A DNA stretch of 64,000 bases from Myotis daubentonii (GCF_963259705.1 NC_081842.1:35429796-35493795), one strand, 5' to 3'; shown: positions 1-12,830, counted from the stretch's first letter. The notes: generated by a model from the letters alone, not told the origin. Numbers and translations are program-made.

Positions 1-1639
1 GGCAGTTAAGGGTGGGGGACATAAATTTCCCTTGATCCTGCAGCTCAAGTTGCCTTTAGCTCAAGACAATCTACATACCACAGAAGCACATCTTGGGGTG
101 ACTCATTCTAGGCCCCACAAAACCTCAACCAAGAGTAGGATCAAGAAGATTCCTTGCATATGAGTTAGGTAAAGGGCAAGTGATGAAGGAACCAGTTTTC
201 CAGGCATTAAAGGCCAGAGAGATGGGGGCGGGAGGCAATGACACAAGGGAACTGGAGGGGAAAACAGGGGGGAGGAAGAGAGAGAGAGAAGGTACTTTAT
301 TAGTATTGAAATTGTTTCAGTATAGCTGAATGTCTGTTCAGCAACACAAACTTTTGAGGTTTCTGGTGTTTATATTTTTACATTTTTCTTTGGCTCAGAT
401 ATAGAACTCTTCTACTTTCATAATGACTTCCTACATGCCATAATTCAGTTGTTAGATAATGGGAGCTTTATAGGTGTTACTTTATAGGTGCCCAGGGCAG
501 ATATGTAAATCCATTAGCAAGTTTGTCATAATGAGTGAGGATTGGTATGTGTGTTTCTTCTCTTATGCGGAAGTCAAAATGTGTTTATTATAATGTTGTA
601 TTGGCAAACATTCAATTTCAGGCTACTTTTGGTGACCCGTGTAGCACGGTATATATGTTACATCATGCAATTGTACTAGGCAAAGGAGTATGCTAGTTTG
701 AAATGAACCACAACTATCGTTTTAAATCAGAGATTTGTGATACTAAAATTATTGAATGAACCTTAGATAATAAATGGTCCAGTTCCCTCATTGAACAGAT
801 GGGGAAACTGAGAAAAAGAGAAGTAATGAAAGGAAGAACTCTAAATGAACTCTGATGAGAATCTGCTAATGTCATGTTTGTTTTCATTTCTTATACTTTT
901 GAGAAAACTTGTCTAGGTGTTTGCCCTTTTTATTGTTGACATAACTTATGTAGTCAGCCTTTCATTAATAAGCGAGCAAATGTGGTATGCAGATTTTTTT
1001 CCAAATTGAAAATAAAAGAACTATTAAAAGAGGAGATATTTGCGACTTGGATTTTATATATATATATTTTTTCTTTTTTTTTTAACTAGTCTGACCAAAG
1101 CTAACAGTTAAGGAATTCTAGAGGGAGAAAGTAGAGGTGTTTTTTGTGTTTTTTTTTTTAATTTTAGATGTCTAATGGGAGATAGAGCTTAAATATATTG
1201 CCTAATTTTTGTGGTCTACTTTCTCTCTCACTTACAAATGAGTAAAGATAAATCTCTAATTTGTCCCTAATTTTTGCTAGAGATTATTTTTTTTTTGAGG
1301 CACAATAGTTTGAGTCATGCTCACTATGTGCCTATGAAAAAAGAAATGCAGATATTGGAATCCACTTATAAATGAGGACTTGTGACACACCGAGTCATTT
1401 CCTTAAGACTCTCTGTTAATAAGTAACACAGCTAATGTCAGAACATAGCGACATCAGACGCCAGTGCTCTATTTCAGCCTTATTTCTACTGGCCAGAAAG
1501 GGGCGAAGGACAAGAGAAAGGAGACAAGAAAGAAGGTGATAGAAGAATAGGAAGAAGAGAAGGAAGACGAAGAGGAGGAGAAAATGTTGCTTGTTTGCTT
1601 ATTAGCTGCCATGGACAATGTTTAGCAGTCATCCATTAT
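1..1639. other. AT-rich unique DNA, no gene seen
   Basis: I see no exon, promoter or long repeat here. A purine-rich (A/G) tract runs from about 1497 to 1583. Short stretches at about 794-835 and 1412-1480 resemble minus-strand MIR (GATGGGGAAACTGAG-like and AACACAGCTAATGTCAGA-like), but they are too short and decayed to call firmly. Confidence 0.6.
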
Positions 1640-1790
1640 TCTCTCAAGTTTTGTGGTAATCCTCTGAAATAGATATTATCTATATTTTATAGATGAGGAA
1701 GTCCAGTCTCAAAGACGTTGCATCCCTCAACTAGCTGAACAACTCGTAGTGGCCTGTCTTTCTACCACAGCACAACATTCATTCCCAGGC
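1640..1790 (-). mobile_element. MIR SINE fragment
   Basis: The order of a reversed MIR core is visible: a GGTAATCCTCTGAAATAG block, then TTTTATAGATGAGGAAG, then an AACTAGCTGAACAACT block. MIR is an ancient tRNA-derived SINE shared by all mammals and is no longer active. The copy is strongly diverged, with unclear ends. Strand is inferred from the GATGAGGAA motif, which is the reverse of the MIR sense motif. Confidence 0.6.
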
Positions 1791-2363
1791 TCTTCCATAG
1801 CTCTCTGTATTTTTAAAAATGGACATTGCAAAATTCATGTTAAATTTTATTTGATTTCTGTAAGAGCAACAGATCAGAAACTCTAAAAAACAAATGAAAC
1901 TCTGGCTCTGCACCACGGTGGGTTGGTAGCATCCACACACTTTTAGGAGGAAAATGAAAATGGGTTTCGGGACTAAAGTGAAAGTAAGGAATTAAAAGTT
2001 AATATTAAAACGGAAACAAAGCCACGTTTTGTGAAGCTCACATTATAATAGCAGCACATTGGATCAAAGGATGTGATCTCACTTCATAGTAAAACAGGTC
2101 CTGCAAGCCCAGGTAACTCAGGAAGCAGAATGGTAATTATTCACAGAAGAAAGCAGGTAGTGTACTGTTACACTACTACAGCAGAAAGTCAGAAGGTCAG
2201 GCCGCTCGCAGGGTAACTGACACAACTTGGAACTGTTCGGCCCCCTTTAAAAAGAGATAAAAAATGGGAGAGAATGAAGCAAGTTTACCTAACACATCCT
2301 TGCAAGGTAAGTGCCAAGAGCCGCGGGAATTTCTGCAGTCAGAAATTTAAGCAGTGCCCATTA

Positions 2364-2365
<2 letters not shown>

Positions 2366-2415
<50 letters not shown>
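2366..2415. repeat. (GT)n microsatellite, 50 bp
   Basis: Twenty-five uninterrupted GT units. The length and purity make it likely to be polymorphic. Confidence 0.97.
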
Positions 2416-2418
<3 letters not shown>

Positions 2419-5261
2419 GGGCTAAGTTTCAATGTGTGTTTTGACGGTGCGGAGCATATGTGAGAATTTTTTCAGAAGAAACTGGCTGTCTCTGTTTTGC
2501 TCAGCAACTTGACCGACACAGACAGACACATTCAGGGAGCACAGGGAGATGCTTATGCTTATTACTGCCCAGCATAGTGCTGGATCAATGGTGCTACCGA
2601 CCTCTGGTTGGTTCATTATTCATTTTAGAGCATTACCAAGAGAGATGGAGCATGGATTTTTGTCTCTACCGGTACAATTTTTATTTGTAATCAAGTTTTT
2701 CCATCTCTGGGTTTTATCAGCGAAGTGCCCTTGTAATAATGGAACTATTTCTAAAAGGTGGGAACCAGGATCTCAGCAGAGAGCAAGTCAGTGGGGAGAG
2801 CGGTCTGTTTTACATGACTTACTTAATCAGATACCTTTGTCCTTTGAAGGCACTGGCTCTGTTGACATTGGCTTGACACGGCTGCTATGGTTAGGCTTGT
2901 TGATAGAAACAAGTACAAGGTTCCTCACATGTTTCACTTTTCTGAGTGAGGAAAATCTTTTCCTAAAAAACAACAACAACAAAAATAGAAAGTGGGCCGA
3001 ATGCTTATATGTTGCTTATATGCTTATATGATTTTTAGTAGTCTACTCTCTTATGATTTACCACTTTACAAGTAACACTTTAATCACGATTTTAAAAAAA
3101 ATCTACTTATAATGCCATTTTTATTTTACTTTATTGTGTTCTTGTGAAGTTACCAAGGAAATCCCCAAGCCACTGAGTTTTCCACAAAGTGCATGTAATC
3201 AAACATATAAAACTACATCTGTGAAATATAACACATGCAAGAATAGTAATGAGATGATCATAGACATTCCTGGTTATAAAAGCATAGAATCCAATTAATA
3301 GATTTAAATTATCTTCTTTATTCTCTTTAATAAATTCTCCACTTAACCGGCTTAAGAATCTCAGAAGCTTATTTTTAGTTCTGTATGTTTCCTAAAAACG
3401 TTTTTGAAACACTGCATAAAGTGCTATTGTAAAGTATTTTTAATTTAAAGATTAAAAAAAAAAAGTCATTTAGTGCATTCCACTGAAGAAAAACTACGAG
3501 GTAAAAGACTCCTTTAGCATAATCCTATGAAATATTTTATTTTTATGTGTTTTATGGACAAAATATTATGCATATGATTCTTACTTGTATCTTACTAAAT
3601 TGTGTCTGTAATATATTTCCTTGAAAAAGTATATGCTGTTCATATAATAATGACTTTGTGTGAAACATATATGACTGCTAGGCAGCCATCTGCACAGCCT
3701 GTCCTAGAACTGTGTGGGCGCATCACCTTTGTCTGCATTCAAGGGACCAAAATAAACTAAGGAAAACTGGGCCTTTCCTCTGTCCCCTTATCATCCCTTT
3801 TTGTGTCAGAATCATGGGTAATATTTTTTTCTTATTTTAGAGTCTTAAAATATGTATAGCTTTTCTGTTGTTGTTTTTTTCCTGATACTTGTATGTATGT
3901 TACATTTCTGGTACCATGTACCACTGTAAAAGGGTGATATATATATTAGAATTAATAATCAGCTTATATAAAAATGCACAAAGTTTGTAACAAAAGATAT
4001 AGTAAATAATTTGAATGTCATGGTCTCAGTTAGAAAATGAGGTGCTTAGATCCATAAATCTCCTATAGTTGGAAATGCGTGTGAGATCAGTTCTTTCCCA
4101 GCATGTTTTCCTGTGTGCATTCTGTGAAAACTTTTCAATAGAGAATGTGTTCTCTTCTGATCACATCTGAGTCAATGTATTTCTGGTAGATCTACAGAGA
4201 GCTCAGATGTATCTTTTTGGGATATTGAAATGCTTCCATTCCAGTTGTATTTGTCTTAAGATTATTAAGTGAACCTATTAGTCAGGTGAGAGTTAATTAG
4301 AAACAACAGTACTTGGGTTGTTGGTTTTAAATTATTTCTGGATGCATTTCAAATTATAAATTAAAGCACTATGGGGATTATTTGCAGCTTTATTCATACA
4401 TGTGAAGGTAAGAGGTTTTGATAAGTATGTTTAATATTTTATAAAAGAAATCAAGATTTATCCTGAAATCTTCATGTATGTAATGCTCTAACATTCTGTT
4501 TTCTGTGCAACACCCTGTCCTGTAACTGAGCTGGAGTTTAAAAAGTATCCAAGTGAATAAAAAGGCATTTTGCAATGTTGTCTAATTTTGCCTTGACTTG
4601 GTAGCATTTACCAAAATACTCTGAAGTTCTCTGAAATAATATTAGTTATTATCAGCTCTACTTATGAATAAGTGTTCTCTAGTAGAAACGACTATATTCA
4701 AATACTGTTTTGTACAGTAAACAAGTGGATGGTTTAAGTGTTTTGGCTGTAAGATAATAAATGTCAGTAGATTATTATTCGATGTCCATCATATACTTTG
4801 AATAATGGTTTTCTAAGGCCATGCATCGTATGTAGATTTCTAGATTCATTGCACCATCTCTAGCCAGAAATTGTGGGGCTGGTCATAGACATTGTCAATG
4901 ATTATTTATTTTAGGACTATTTTCCTGTAGGTCTCTGTCCTATTTTTACACCTCGAAGCTGGTTGAGTGAGTTCTGGTTAGTGGAGCCCATAAACTATCA
5001 ACATTTAATATTTCCAATAGTATTGGGAACCTATTCTTTTCTAAAAGAAAATGCAGGTTATCTTCAGCTTACTGTGAACATATCTCAGTTATCTTTTCAA
5101 ACATGAAAAGCAATCTCACTCTTTCAGTCCCAATGAAATGTAACCCTGCAGACAATTATGTAAAGATTCCATACATGAAGGTTTACAATATTCTCAAGAT
5201 TCACATAATAGAATTATATAGAGTAGGATAGAATGCCAGGATTTTCTTTCTAATTTTTTAA
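2416..5261. other. AT-rich unique DNA, no gene seen
   Basis: The longest frame here (2549-3031, plus strand) has no recognisable domain and no exon signals, so I treat it as chance. A short internal repeat of CTTATATG lies at about 3003-3028. The stretch at 3670-3790 is less AT-rich than its surroundings, but I cannot assign it. Confidence 0.55.
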
Positions 5262-5269
5262 AAATATAA

Positions 5270-5326
<57 letters not shown>
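5262..5326. repeat. (ATAAAT)n followed by (TA)n microsatellite
   Basis: A few AAATAT-type units run into more than 20 pure TA units. It is simple sequence and probably unstable in length. Confidence 0.95.
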
Positions 5327-5328
<2 letters not shown>

Positions 5329-5632
5329 AAAAATAGTAGGGGTAAATGCTTTTTGAGCATTGTCATTTGCTGAGAAAATGAAGCATCATTTCCTTGCATA
5401 ATATCTGCAAACTCACAGGTACCATCAAGTGGCACTTGGTCCATCCCTGACAGTAGTGAAAGGCCGTGGCTGGGATGAGAGAGGGTGTCAGTTTCCTTCT
5501 TGGCAAGCAACTCCCTGGAAAATTCCTTAGGCTAAGGTTTCTCCAGAGGCTACCCCCTTGACAAGGAAGGGCCACTAACCTTTTTTCCACTTCTCTCAAA
5601 ATTTGTATTAACTGGTAGGGAAGACTCTAGTC

Positions 5633-5859
5633 CAGGGGTGGGCAAACTTTTTGACTCGAGGGCCACAATGGGTTCTTAAACTGGACCGGAGGGCCAGAAC
5701 AAAAGCATGGATGGAGTGTTTGTGTGAACTAATATAAATTCAAAGTAAACATCATTATATAAAAGGGTATGGTCTTTTTTTTTTTTTTTTTTTTTTTTTA
5801 GTTTTATTCATTTCAAACGGGCCGGATCCGGCCCGCGGGCCGTAGTTTGCCCACGGCTG
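5633..5859 (+). mobile_element. Non-autonomous hAT DNA transposon (MITE-like)
   Basis: The 5' end reads CAGGGGTGGGCAAACTTTTT. The 3' end, GTTTGCCCACGGCTG, is its imperfect inverted repeat (two substitutions near the tip). CAG..CTG ends and a length of about 227 bp are typical of internally deleted hAT elements. The interior has a long T run and a GC-rich GGCCGGATCCGGCC palindrome next to the 3' end. No transposase sequence is present. A clear 8-bp target duplication is not visible (CTCTAGTC on the left, GCCCAGGG on the right), so the copy is either old or damaged at its edges. Confidence 0.75.
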
Positions 5860-8810
5860 GCCCAGGGCTACTCAGTACAGTCTTGTTCCTTAGGCTGCCT
5901 ACTATCAGCTGTGTGGATGTGTTCAAGCATCTTCTAATTATAGCCTTCCTTCCCACCTCAGTTCTCCTTAGTTCTCTAGATCCACAAAACTACAAAAACT
6001 AGAACTCAGAGGAAAATATTACAGAAGAGTTGGCTACATCCCATGGGATTTCAAGGCCAGCTTTAGACAGCAATCAGCAGAGAAGAGAAAATTCAGCTAA
6101 CACACCGAAGGAGAATTTGGTTGTCAGAATTAGAGGGGGGGGGAATCTGTAGATTGTTAAAATTTGCAAGTTAAGAGGGAGCTTAGAGGGCCTCCAGTCC
6201 AATATTTCCACTCTGTCTTTACGGTACCAAACAGAGATCCTATGAAGAAAAGTGTCCTTGATTTCTCAGAAGCACTTGCCAGGTCTCCACCCTAGCTGTC
6301 CAGAGCCTATAATTTTATAGAGGAATTTGGCACGTTATTATCAGGACCCATTTACTTTCCTTTTTCAAAAGGGGAATCAGGCTCATAAATGCTTTCCACA
6401 TTGCCATCTTTTAGTTTCTATAGTGATGGCCTGCGAAGAGTTGTCCAGTATTCACTGGGACTACTGAAACCTGGCCCGTGCAGGTTGGGGTTTTCTCTTG
6501 ACTCCATAAAAGTTTCATTGATTTTTAAGACATTTACTTAACTCGCACTGCAACCAGGAGAAGTCAGCTTGAAAGTCCGTAGGCACATGCACTGAGTGTT
6601 GCTCATGATACTGCCATTTGGTAGAAGTGATACTCGTTTTGTTTGGCTAGGAGAAGGGGAAAAAGGCTAGGCAGAAGGTGCCTTCGTGTCTGTGCTCCTA
6701 AGTTGCAGCCGGAGGGCAGCAGTACTGTACACCCAACCTGTTATACTGGTTTGGTGTGCATGCTGGCTTTCTGTGGTGGAAAAATATTTCTGCATTCATT
6801 GTCCTAAACCATGCCTGTGAGTGCCTTGAAATCTTTCTAAAACTCCAAAGAGGACTAACCAGTTTGCGAGTCTCCCTTCCCAGCTATCACCCTTTAACAG
6901 CATTCTCAATTCAGAGACTTGCAAGGGTTCCTCTTTCGGGAGGAAGACTTTCACGGGCTCATAGTGATAGTTGGAACACGAAGAACTCAGACATTTTGGA
7001 ATTGATATTTGCCTGTTGAGGTAGCAGGGCATTTTGGAGTTGACGCTCTGCTGTAGAGATCTTATCTAAGGACAGAATCGAGCACATTTGGAGCACATAA
7101 GATGGCAGAGAATGTTAAGGCATGAAACCCAAGGTGAGTGTGACCTACACGGTAAAGGTGCAGGTGAGGAAAGCTTGGGGATTTCCCCAGGTGTAAGGCA
7201 GAATCTTTGGAGCAGGCAAATGAGAGTCAGAGATGAACTCTGACATGATATATAAGAAGTAGTTAATGAAAACAACATAACTGAGCTGAGGTGGTCTCTT
7301 TTGCTCGTCTTAATAGCAATAAGACTTTCACATTATTAGAAATAAAATAGCAAGCAATATATTTGAATGGAACATGAGATACACGAGGTTAGAAACATGG
7401 TCCTTAGTTGAAACCTGCTGCTTGGGGAAAAGCCAGTTCTCAAACACTTTGAAATTTACAGTTTGTTCCTATGCTTCTAACTGATCTGAAAAGCACAGTT
7501 TAATCTCCCTTTGATTTAAGTGATATTTTATGGCACTGAAATTGTTTTAAAGGGACACGTTTTAAGTATCAATTAAAGTCACAATAAAATCTTCTTGAAG
7601 AAAAGGTGATGTATACCTACAGGATGACTTGATTATTAAACATTATTATTAATAATGCAATTAATTTTTTTCATATATTTAAAAGGCTGGATCTGTCTTT
7701 GAATCTGCTTTCTTTTTCTTACAGAAAAGAAACAAAGAGAGCGGTAATAATTTGATGATTATACATGTATAAACACCATATAATTGTTACATTGCACATG
7801 CCTGCTATCCAGATTTTGGAAAGAGTTTAAACAAATTTAGCTAATGCAGTAAGACTATAAGCCAGCCTTTGAATTGCAGGTTTTTTGGGGGTAGGATTAT
7901 TGTCCAAGCATGTACTTAACTTATTACTGGAAGGTATTGCACTTGATACATGAAAGTGAAGGAAAAGTGAGCGACTGAAAAGATTGGAAAGAAAATGTGA
8001 TTAGGATGAAAACACTTAAAAGGACATTGAGCTACAGTTGATCCCTTGAGCTGCTACTCTCTCTCCAGGAAAAGTGTATGTAAATAGTTTTATTGACAGG
8101 GTTATTTTGTTGCTCTGTTAATAGATGTTTAACCATCTCCACAGTTGAACACTTAGGAATGTGCATTCATAAATGCTTTGATAATATATATGGAAATGCA
8201 ATCCACCAGTCCTCTTTAAACCTCTAATCATTGTATTGCAAGGTGTGTATTGTGTACTAAAAAAAAAAAATGAGTGTGACTTAGAGAGTAGGTATAAAAT
8301 CCTACCTACTAAAATAAAATCCCAAAGAGAAATATTTTAGGAAAGTCAACTACTGAATTTAATTAATTGATATGAACATGCAAAAGATATGCACGTACGC
8401 CTGCTAAACATCAAAATCAATTTGCTGTGTGGCTTCAGACAGTTCTCATTTTGAGAACTGATTAAATTCATGTAACCTTTTCATCTTTGTGATTCTTTTG
8501 TTTTCTCCACAGTGAGTTCTTGTGAAACAGGGCACGAGAAAGAGAGAATTGAAGGGTCACCTTGCTTTATTTCCCTCTTTGTTTATGGACTTTTAATGCA
8601 ATCACAGACAAGTCCCATCTTCCCTTAAACTCTTAATAAATCTTGCAAAATTCTGCATCACATCCACATTTCTTGGTGACACAGTTCAGAGGTGGAGAAA
8701 TGTACTCGGGTAAAAAAAGGGGGAAGTTGCTTCCACTCTTGCCAATTCTTGGTTATGTATATTGTTGTATTGATCTTGACCATTGTTATAAATACAAACC
8801 ATTTATAAAG
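5860..8810. other. Unique DNA, no gene seen
   Basis: It is mostly AT-rich, with a slightly GC-richer part at 6150-7280. Overlapping frames of 60-90 codons occur on both strands at 6750-7280, with no recognisable product and no conserved exon structure, so I reject them as genes. A perfect 9-bp-arm inverted repeat (CAGTTCTCA, TTT, TGAGAACTG) lies near 8440. Confidence 0.55.
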
Positions 8811-8873
8811 AAACCTAGAAATTTATAGAGAGTTTATAGAGAAACCTAGAAATTTATGGAGAGCTTCATAGAG
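8811..8873. repeat. Two-copy tandem duplication of about 31 bp
   Basis: AAACCTAGAAATTTAT is followed by a GAGAG-containing segment. The whole unit is then repeated with a few substitutions (AAACCTAGAAATTTATGG and onward). This is a small local duplication, not a known element. Confidence 0.85.
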
Positions 8874-9630
8874 CAGATATGACGTAAACTGACTCTGGCA
8901 GATTTGGTAAACAGAATAAGTGACCAGAATGAAGAAAGTCTTTCCCGACAAAATTAACAGTAGAGAAAAGGTCTAGAAACTGAATTTAATTCATGTAAAC
9001 TGAAGGTTACATGAATTTAATCCAATTATTTACTTGCTTTGTTCTCCTCTTTTATTGAAAAAAAAAAAGATTTTCCAAGAATTCCTACCTTGAAATAGAC
9101 TACACATTAGTAAGCATAAAAGAAAATAAAGTTAAAATAACACAGTAGTTAAAATTTGTATAAAATATATATGCCAGAACATTGTAAACAGGTACTAAAT
9201 GGATCACACATTTGCTTTCAAGCTTCATAGCAGCCAAAGGAGAGTCATAAATTTATTTTAAAATTGATGGTGTTCAAATGATATAAAAAGGCATCAGCTA
9301 TTAAATAGATGCATAGATTTCTCCATTAGACATGGTGCTAGAAATCAGCATAATTTCTCTAGGTCCCAGGAAGCAGGCCCACCTAGAAGAGAGCGGTTTT
9401 TATTAGGCAAAACTAGGCAATAAAGTTTGAAAGATATAGAGGTAAGGAAGGTAGTAGTATTTAACTCATATCAGAATTTTGACATGGACAATTTTCTTTT
9501 GAACTCCATAAGTCACTGTACCATTTTACCAGACATTTATAAAAATGAGCAAACAAAAAAACCACACCTTTATATTGAAAAATGTTAAACATAATTTGAA
9601 AATAAAGGAAAGAAAAATAAAGTAATAAGA
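8874..9630. other. AT-rich unique DNA, no gene seen
   Basis: An imperfect inverted repeat (TTAATTCATGTAA on the left, TTACATGAATTTAA on the right, about 8 bp apart) lies at 8981-9022. Nothing else is recognisable. Confidence 0.5.
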
Positions 9631-9823
9631 ACCCTGGCCAAGGGTGGGAGATGTGTGTGTGTGGGGGCGGCTCAGTTGGTTGGAGCATCATTCCATACAC
9701 TAGAAGGCGGCAGGTTTGATCCTGGTCTGGGCCCATACAGGAGGAAACCAACAGGTGTTTCTCGCTCACATTGATGTTTCTGTCTCTCTCTCTCTCTCCC
9801 TTCCTCTCTCTCTCCAATAGCAA
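9631..9823 (+). mobile_element. VES-type SINE, diverged
   Basis: It has a degenerate A-box region (GGCTCAGTTGGTTGGAGC), a B-box-like GGTTTGATCCTGGTC, then CATTGATGTTTCTGTCTCTC and a CT-rich tail ending in an A-rich segment. This is the layout of the vespertilionid tRNA-derived SINE. A GT-rich expansion (about 9650-9665) interrupts the head. Possible target duplications are AATAAGAA on the left and AATTAAGAA on the right. Confidence 0.8.
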
Positions 9824-10266
9824 CAACAAAAAGAATAATTAAGAAATATAGGCAATAAAATACATAACTGAAATATTCACACTATTTCTATTTCAGAACA
9901 TAAAATAGGCCATTTTTAAAATTAGGCAGCTATGCATATTTTATAATCATATGGAACTGCTCCATGCTCTTCTCTCCTCTGGAGTTTCTACTGGATTTTA
10001 TGTGGGTGTTTTATGTTCATTTTGGCTACTGAAGGGTTCAGTACAGTCACTGTGGCAGATTGGCTAGTAGGGAGGGTATGGACAAAGAGTAAGAATAAAG
10101 AAAATCACATTGGTTTTGATAATATCCATATTGCATTATAAACCTACTTTAGAGACTTCACAAACTTCAGGTGCAGTGAGGTAATGATGCTGCCCTAAGT
10201 TTTTAATGTGGACAAAGGTAAATAGGAGTTTGGGAGAAAAAAAAAGAAAAATTTAATCAGAAACGA

Positions 10267-10507
10267 GTTATGTTTTTTTTTTAAAACATATTTTATTGAT
10301 TTTTTACAGAGAGGAAGGGAGAGAGATAGAGAGTTAGAAACATCGATGAGAGAGAAACATCGATCAGCTGCCTCCTGCACACCCCCCACTGGGGATGTGC
10401 CCACAACCCAGGTACATGCCCTTGACTGGAATCGAACCTGGGACCTTGCAGTCCGCAGGCCGACGCTCTACCACTGAGCCAAACCGGTTTCGGCGAGTTA
10501 TGTTTTT
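10267..10507 (-). mobile_element. VES-type SINE with target duplication
   Basis: Read on the minus strand, the SINE begins TCGCCGAAACCGGTTTGGCT, has a clear A-box (GGCTCAGTGGTAGAGCGTCG) and B-box (GGTTCGATTCCAGTC), and ends in a GAGA/CT-rich region and a poly-A that appears as T-rich DNA near 10278. The target duplication GTTATGTTTTT lies at 10267-10277 and 10497-10507. Low divergence and intact promoter boxes suggest a recent insertion. SINEs are transcribed by RNA polymerase III and moved by LINE-1 enzymes. Confidence 0.93.
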
Positions 10508-10969
10508 ATTCTTGAGTTTGAGTTCTCATCAGTTTTAGGTTTATATTTTACATTCTTTTTAGTTTAGCATTGGATTTCTATGGATTTCTTTTAGGCATCA
10601 TCTTTTTTTTTCTATATTAGAAAACTTATAATATTACTTATATTTCCAGGAATTAGTAATTACTAAGTTGTATTCATCAAAACACTCTTATGTGACTGAA
10701 TAATATAATTCACAGAGACGTTGGTATTTAGATAATAGAATCTTCTGGAAAAGTAGTCTTCACATGAAATTTGCATTTCCCTACACTGATTAGTTAGTAA
10801 ATAACTTATCTTCATAATCACATAAGTAAAAAGGAGAAATAACTAGTATTTATTTGCTGCTAATTTAAGGGAGAAACTTACTGAGCTTATATGGGTCTCA
10901 CAACTCTCTTGGCTTTCTCTCTTCCTCCAACAAACACACCAGCTGACCCCCTTGTAAGTCCTCTATGTA
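10508..10969. other. AT-rich unique DNA, no gene seen
   Basis: No recognisable repeat or exon is seen between the SINE and the L2 fragment. Confidence 0.5.
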
Positions 10970-11262
10970 CTGGTAGTTTCTGCTGAGCTTCCTATGGTTT
11001 GTTCCTTCCTGTCATTCAGCAGTCAGATCAAGTATCATCTCAGTGAGACCTTCTCTAGTCTCTCAAACTAAAGCAGCCGGTCTCTATCTTAATGCCTGAT
11101 TTTATTTCTTTTAATATCTCACCAAGTCATTTTTTGTATGTCTGTTTACTGCTTATATCCCTACAGTAAAAATTTCTCTCTGAGATGAAAGTCCATAGCT
11201 GACTTGTTTATTGCTGTATTTTCAGTGCCTAGAACCATAGGCACTGTATATTTTCAAGTATA
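10970..11262 (+). mobile_element. LINE-2 3' fragment
   Basis: The order of motifs follows the L2 3' end: AGATCAAGTATCATCTCAGTG and GAGACCTTCTCTAG, then CCTGATTTTATTTC, then GTATGTCTGTTTACTGC, then CAGTGCCTAGAACCATAGGC. L2 is an ancient, extinct LINE in placental mammals. The copy is diverged and its ends are approximate. Confidence 0.65.
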
Positions 11263-11651
11263 ATTGTAATATATTCAGAAAAAAAAACACATAAAATGCA
11301 ATTTACATTTATTCCATCATGAAAATTAGTTGAGCATAAAGTAGCAGTCAATTAACCTGGTAAGTACAAAACAAAATAAAACAAGATGCCTTAACTAAAA
11401 AAAGTTTTAAAAAATTGGTAAATAGAAATGTCTTAGAATTGAAGGAGACCTTTTTCTAGAAGAAGAACCATGGACGTGGCATATGGTGGGGGATTGGGAA
11501 CAATGCATCACCATTCACAATTAGGGAATGTGTTCTTCCTCATTTTTCCAGTCCTGTGTTGCAGTGGCTTTGGTTCTGGTTACCTAGGTGAGCTCTCAAG
11601 GAGTCTAAATATATAATAATGATGCTGATGGTGGTGGTGGTGATAAGGGGA

Positions 11652-11745
11652 AACATTTATTAAGTGTATACCAGGTCCCAGGAACTGTTCTAAGTGTTCA
11701 ACATATATTATTTTATTTAATATTCACAACCACCTAAGAGGAATA
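11652..11745 (-). mobile_element. MIR or L2 fragment
   Basis: AACATTTATTAAGTGTATACCA and GAACTGTTCTAAGTGTTCAAC, followed by TTTAATATTCACAACCACC, match the reversed start of MIR-type elements. It is short and diverged. Confidence 0.5.
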
Positions 11746-11882
11746 AATGCTCAAGAAATATAAATACAAATAATTATATGACTACATCTTCCTTATAGGA
11801 AGAAAGCTGTCCTTCTCTTCCAGTTGAAATTTATCTTCCTCCTCATTCATTATCACACAGTGATGGAGACTGAGCTTATTTG

Positions 11883-11921
11883 TAAAAAAAAGAAAAAAAG
11901 AAAGAAAAAGAAAAAGAAATT
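11883..11921. repeat. A-rich (AAAGA)n-like tract
   Basis: Imperfect AAAGA/AAAAAG units at the edge of the adjoining L2 relic. Confidence 0.85.
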
Positions 11922-11934
11922 TGAGAGATACTTG

Positions 11935-12830
11935 ACATTAAATTTGTGTTTGTATTATTGGAGCAGGGGAAAGGGATTATGAAAACTAGGTTTCTGGCTC
12001 ATGTGACTGAGAGAATAGTATTTTTAACTGATTTAAGAAATGTGGGGTGGGCAACAGTTTCTGGGACTGCTTTAAACAAGATTATTTTAAACTATAAGTG
12101 TTTATATTTATATATAACGGTGTCCAGGACTTACATTGCAAAAATGACACTAGAACTTGGGAGAAAGAGCGAGAATGAAATGAAAACATTGGATATTATT
12201 AAAAGTTATGGCAAAGTCTAGAAAACACTAACATCTAAAGTCTGAACAGAAATGAAAGAAACTGAGATGGGGTCACGGGGGAGAGGATGCAGATGACAGA
12301 GTTTGTGGGGAAATGCATGCTGAGGATTCCTAACTGACAGAATAATGCAGTAACTAGGACTTGATGATTCAAACTGGGAATAAAGGCAAAACCTGAGAAA
12401 GAAACAATTTGAGAATCATCAGGAATGAGTGAAAGGAGAAGACAAAATTATAAAATCAAACTTTCGGAAGCCCAAAGTCATAGAAGTTCCATCACTGTGC
12501 ATGGGCAATGACCACAGTCAGGGAGTGGGAGAAAGAAGAGTGAACAAAGGAGGTAGATACCACACAGCAGTACCACGAGGTCTGCATCGTTTCCTGTTTT
12601 CACAAATGAAGAAATGGTGCCAGTGAGGGAGAGAATGAAGATGCTAAAATAAAAGGACAGTCTGATGAAGATGAGGACTTGTGTCATAAGAGTGATTTTC
12701 AAGAACATGAGGACAACTCCTTTTCTATAAGGAAGAATAAGCAGAGTGAGTATAATGACAGATTCACTAAGTTCCAGGAAAGAGTGGGTGACAGGGTGCA
12801 TGCCAAATATACTGCATCTTTGCACTAAAG
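11935..12830 (-). mobile_element. LINE-2 relic, decayed
   Basis: AACTAGGTTTCTGGCTCATG, then GAACTTGGGAG further on, and GAGAATCATCAGGAATGAG resemble the reversed L2 body (GGTTTCTGGCTTGGGCAAC and GAGTCATCAGCAT in the consensus as I recall it). The stretch also has the purine-rich bias of reversed L2. The frames that cross it (for example 12478-12825 minus and 11946-12221 plus) have no recognisable product. The extent is uncertain and the right half is only weakly supported. Confidence 0.5.

Noticed and set aside
2549..3031. 160-codon open frame, the longest in the window
   Set aside because: No recognisable domain, low-complexity end (asparagine/lysine run), AT-rich surroundings and no splice or promoter signals. 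The length is unremarkable for chance in 64 kb.
10278..10496. tRNA gene signals (A-box and B-box)
   Set aside because: The boxes belong to a tRNA-derived SINE. No cloverleaf with paired arms and anticodon can be drawn, and similar copies are dispersed in the window.
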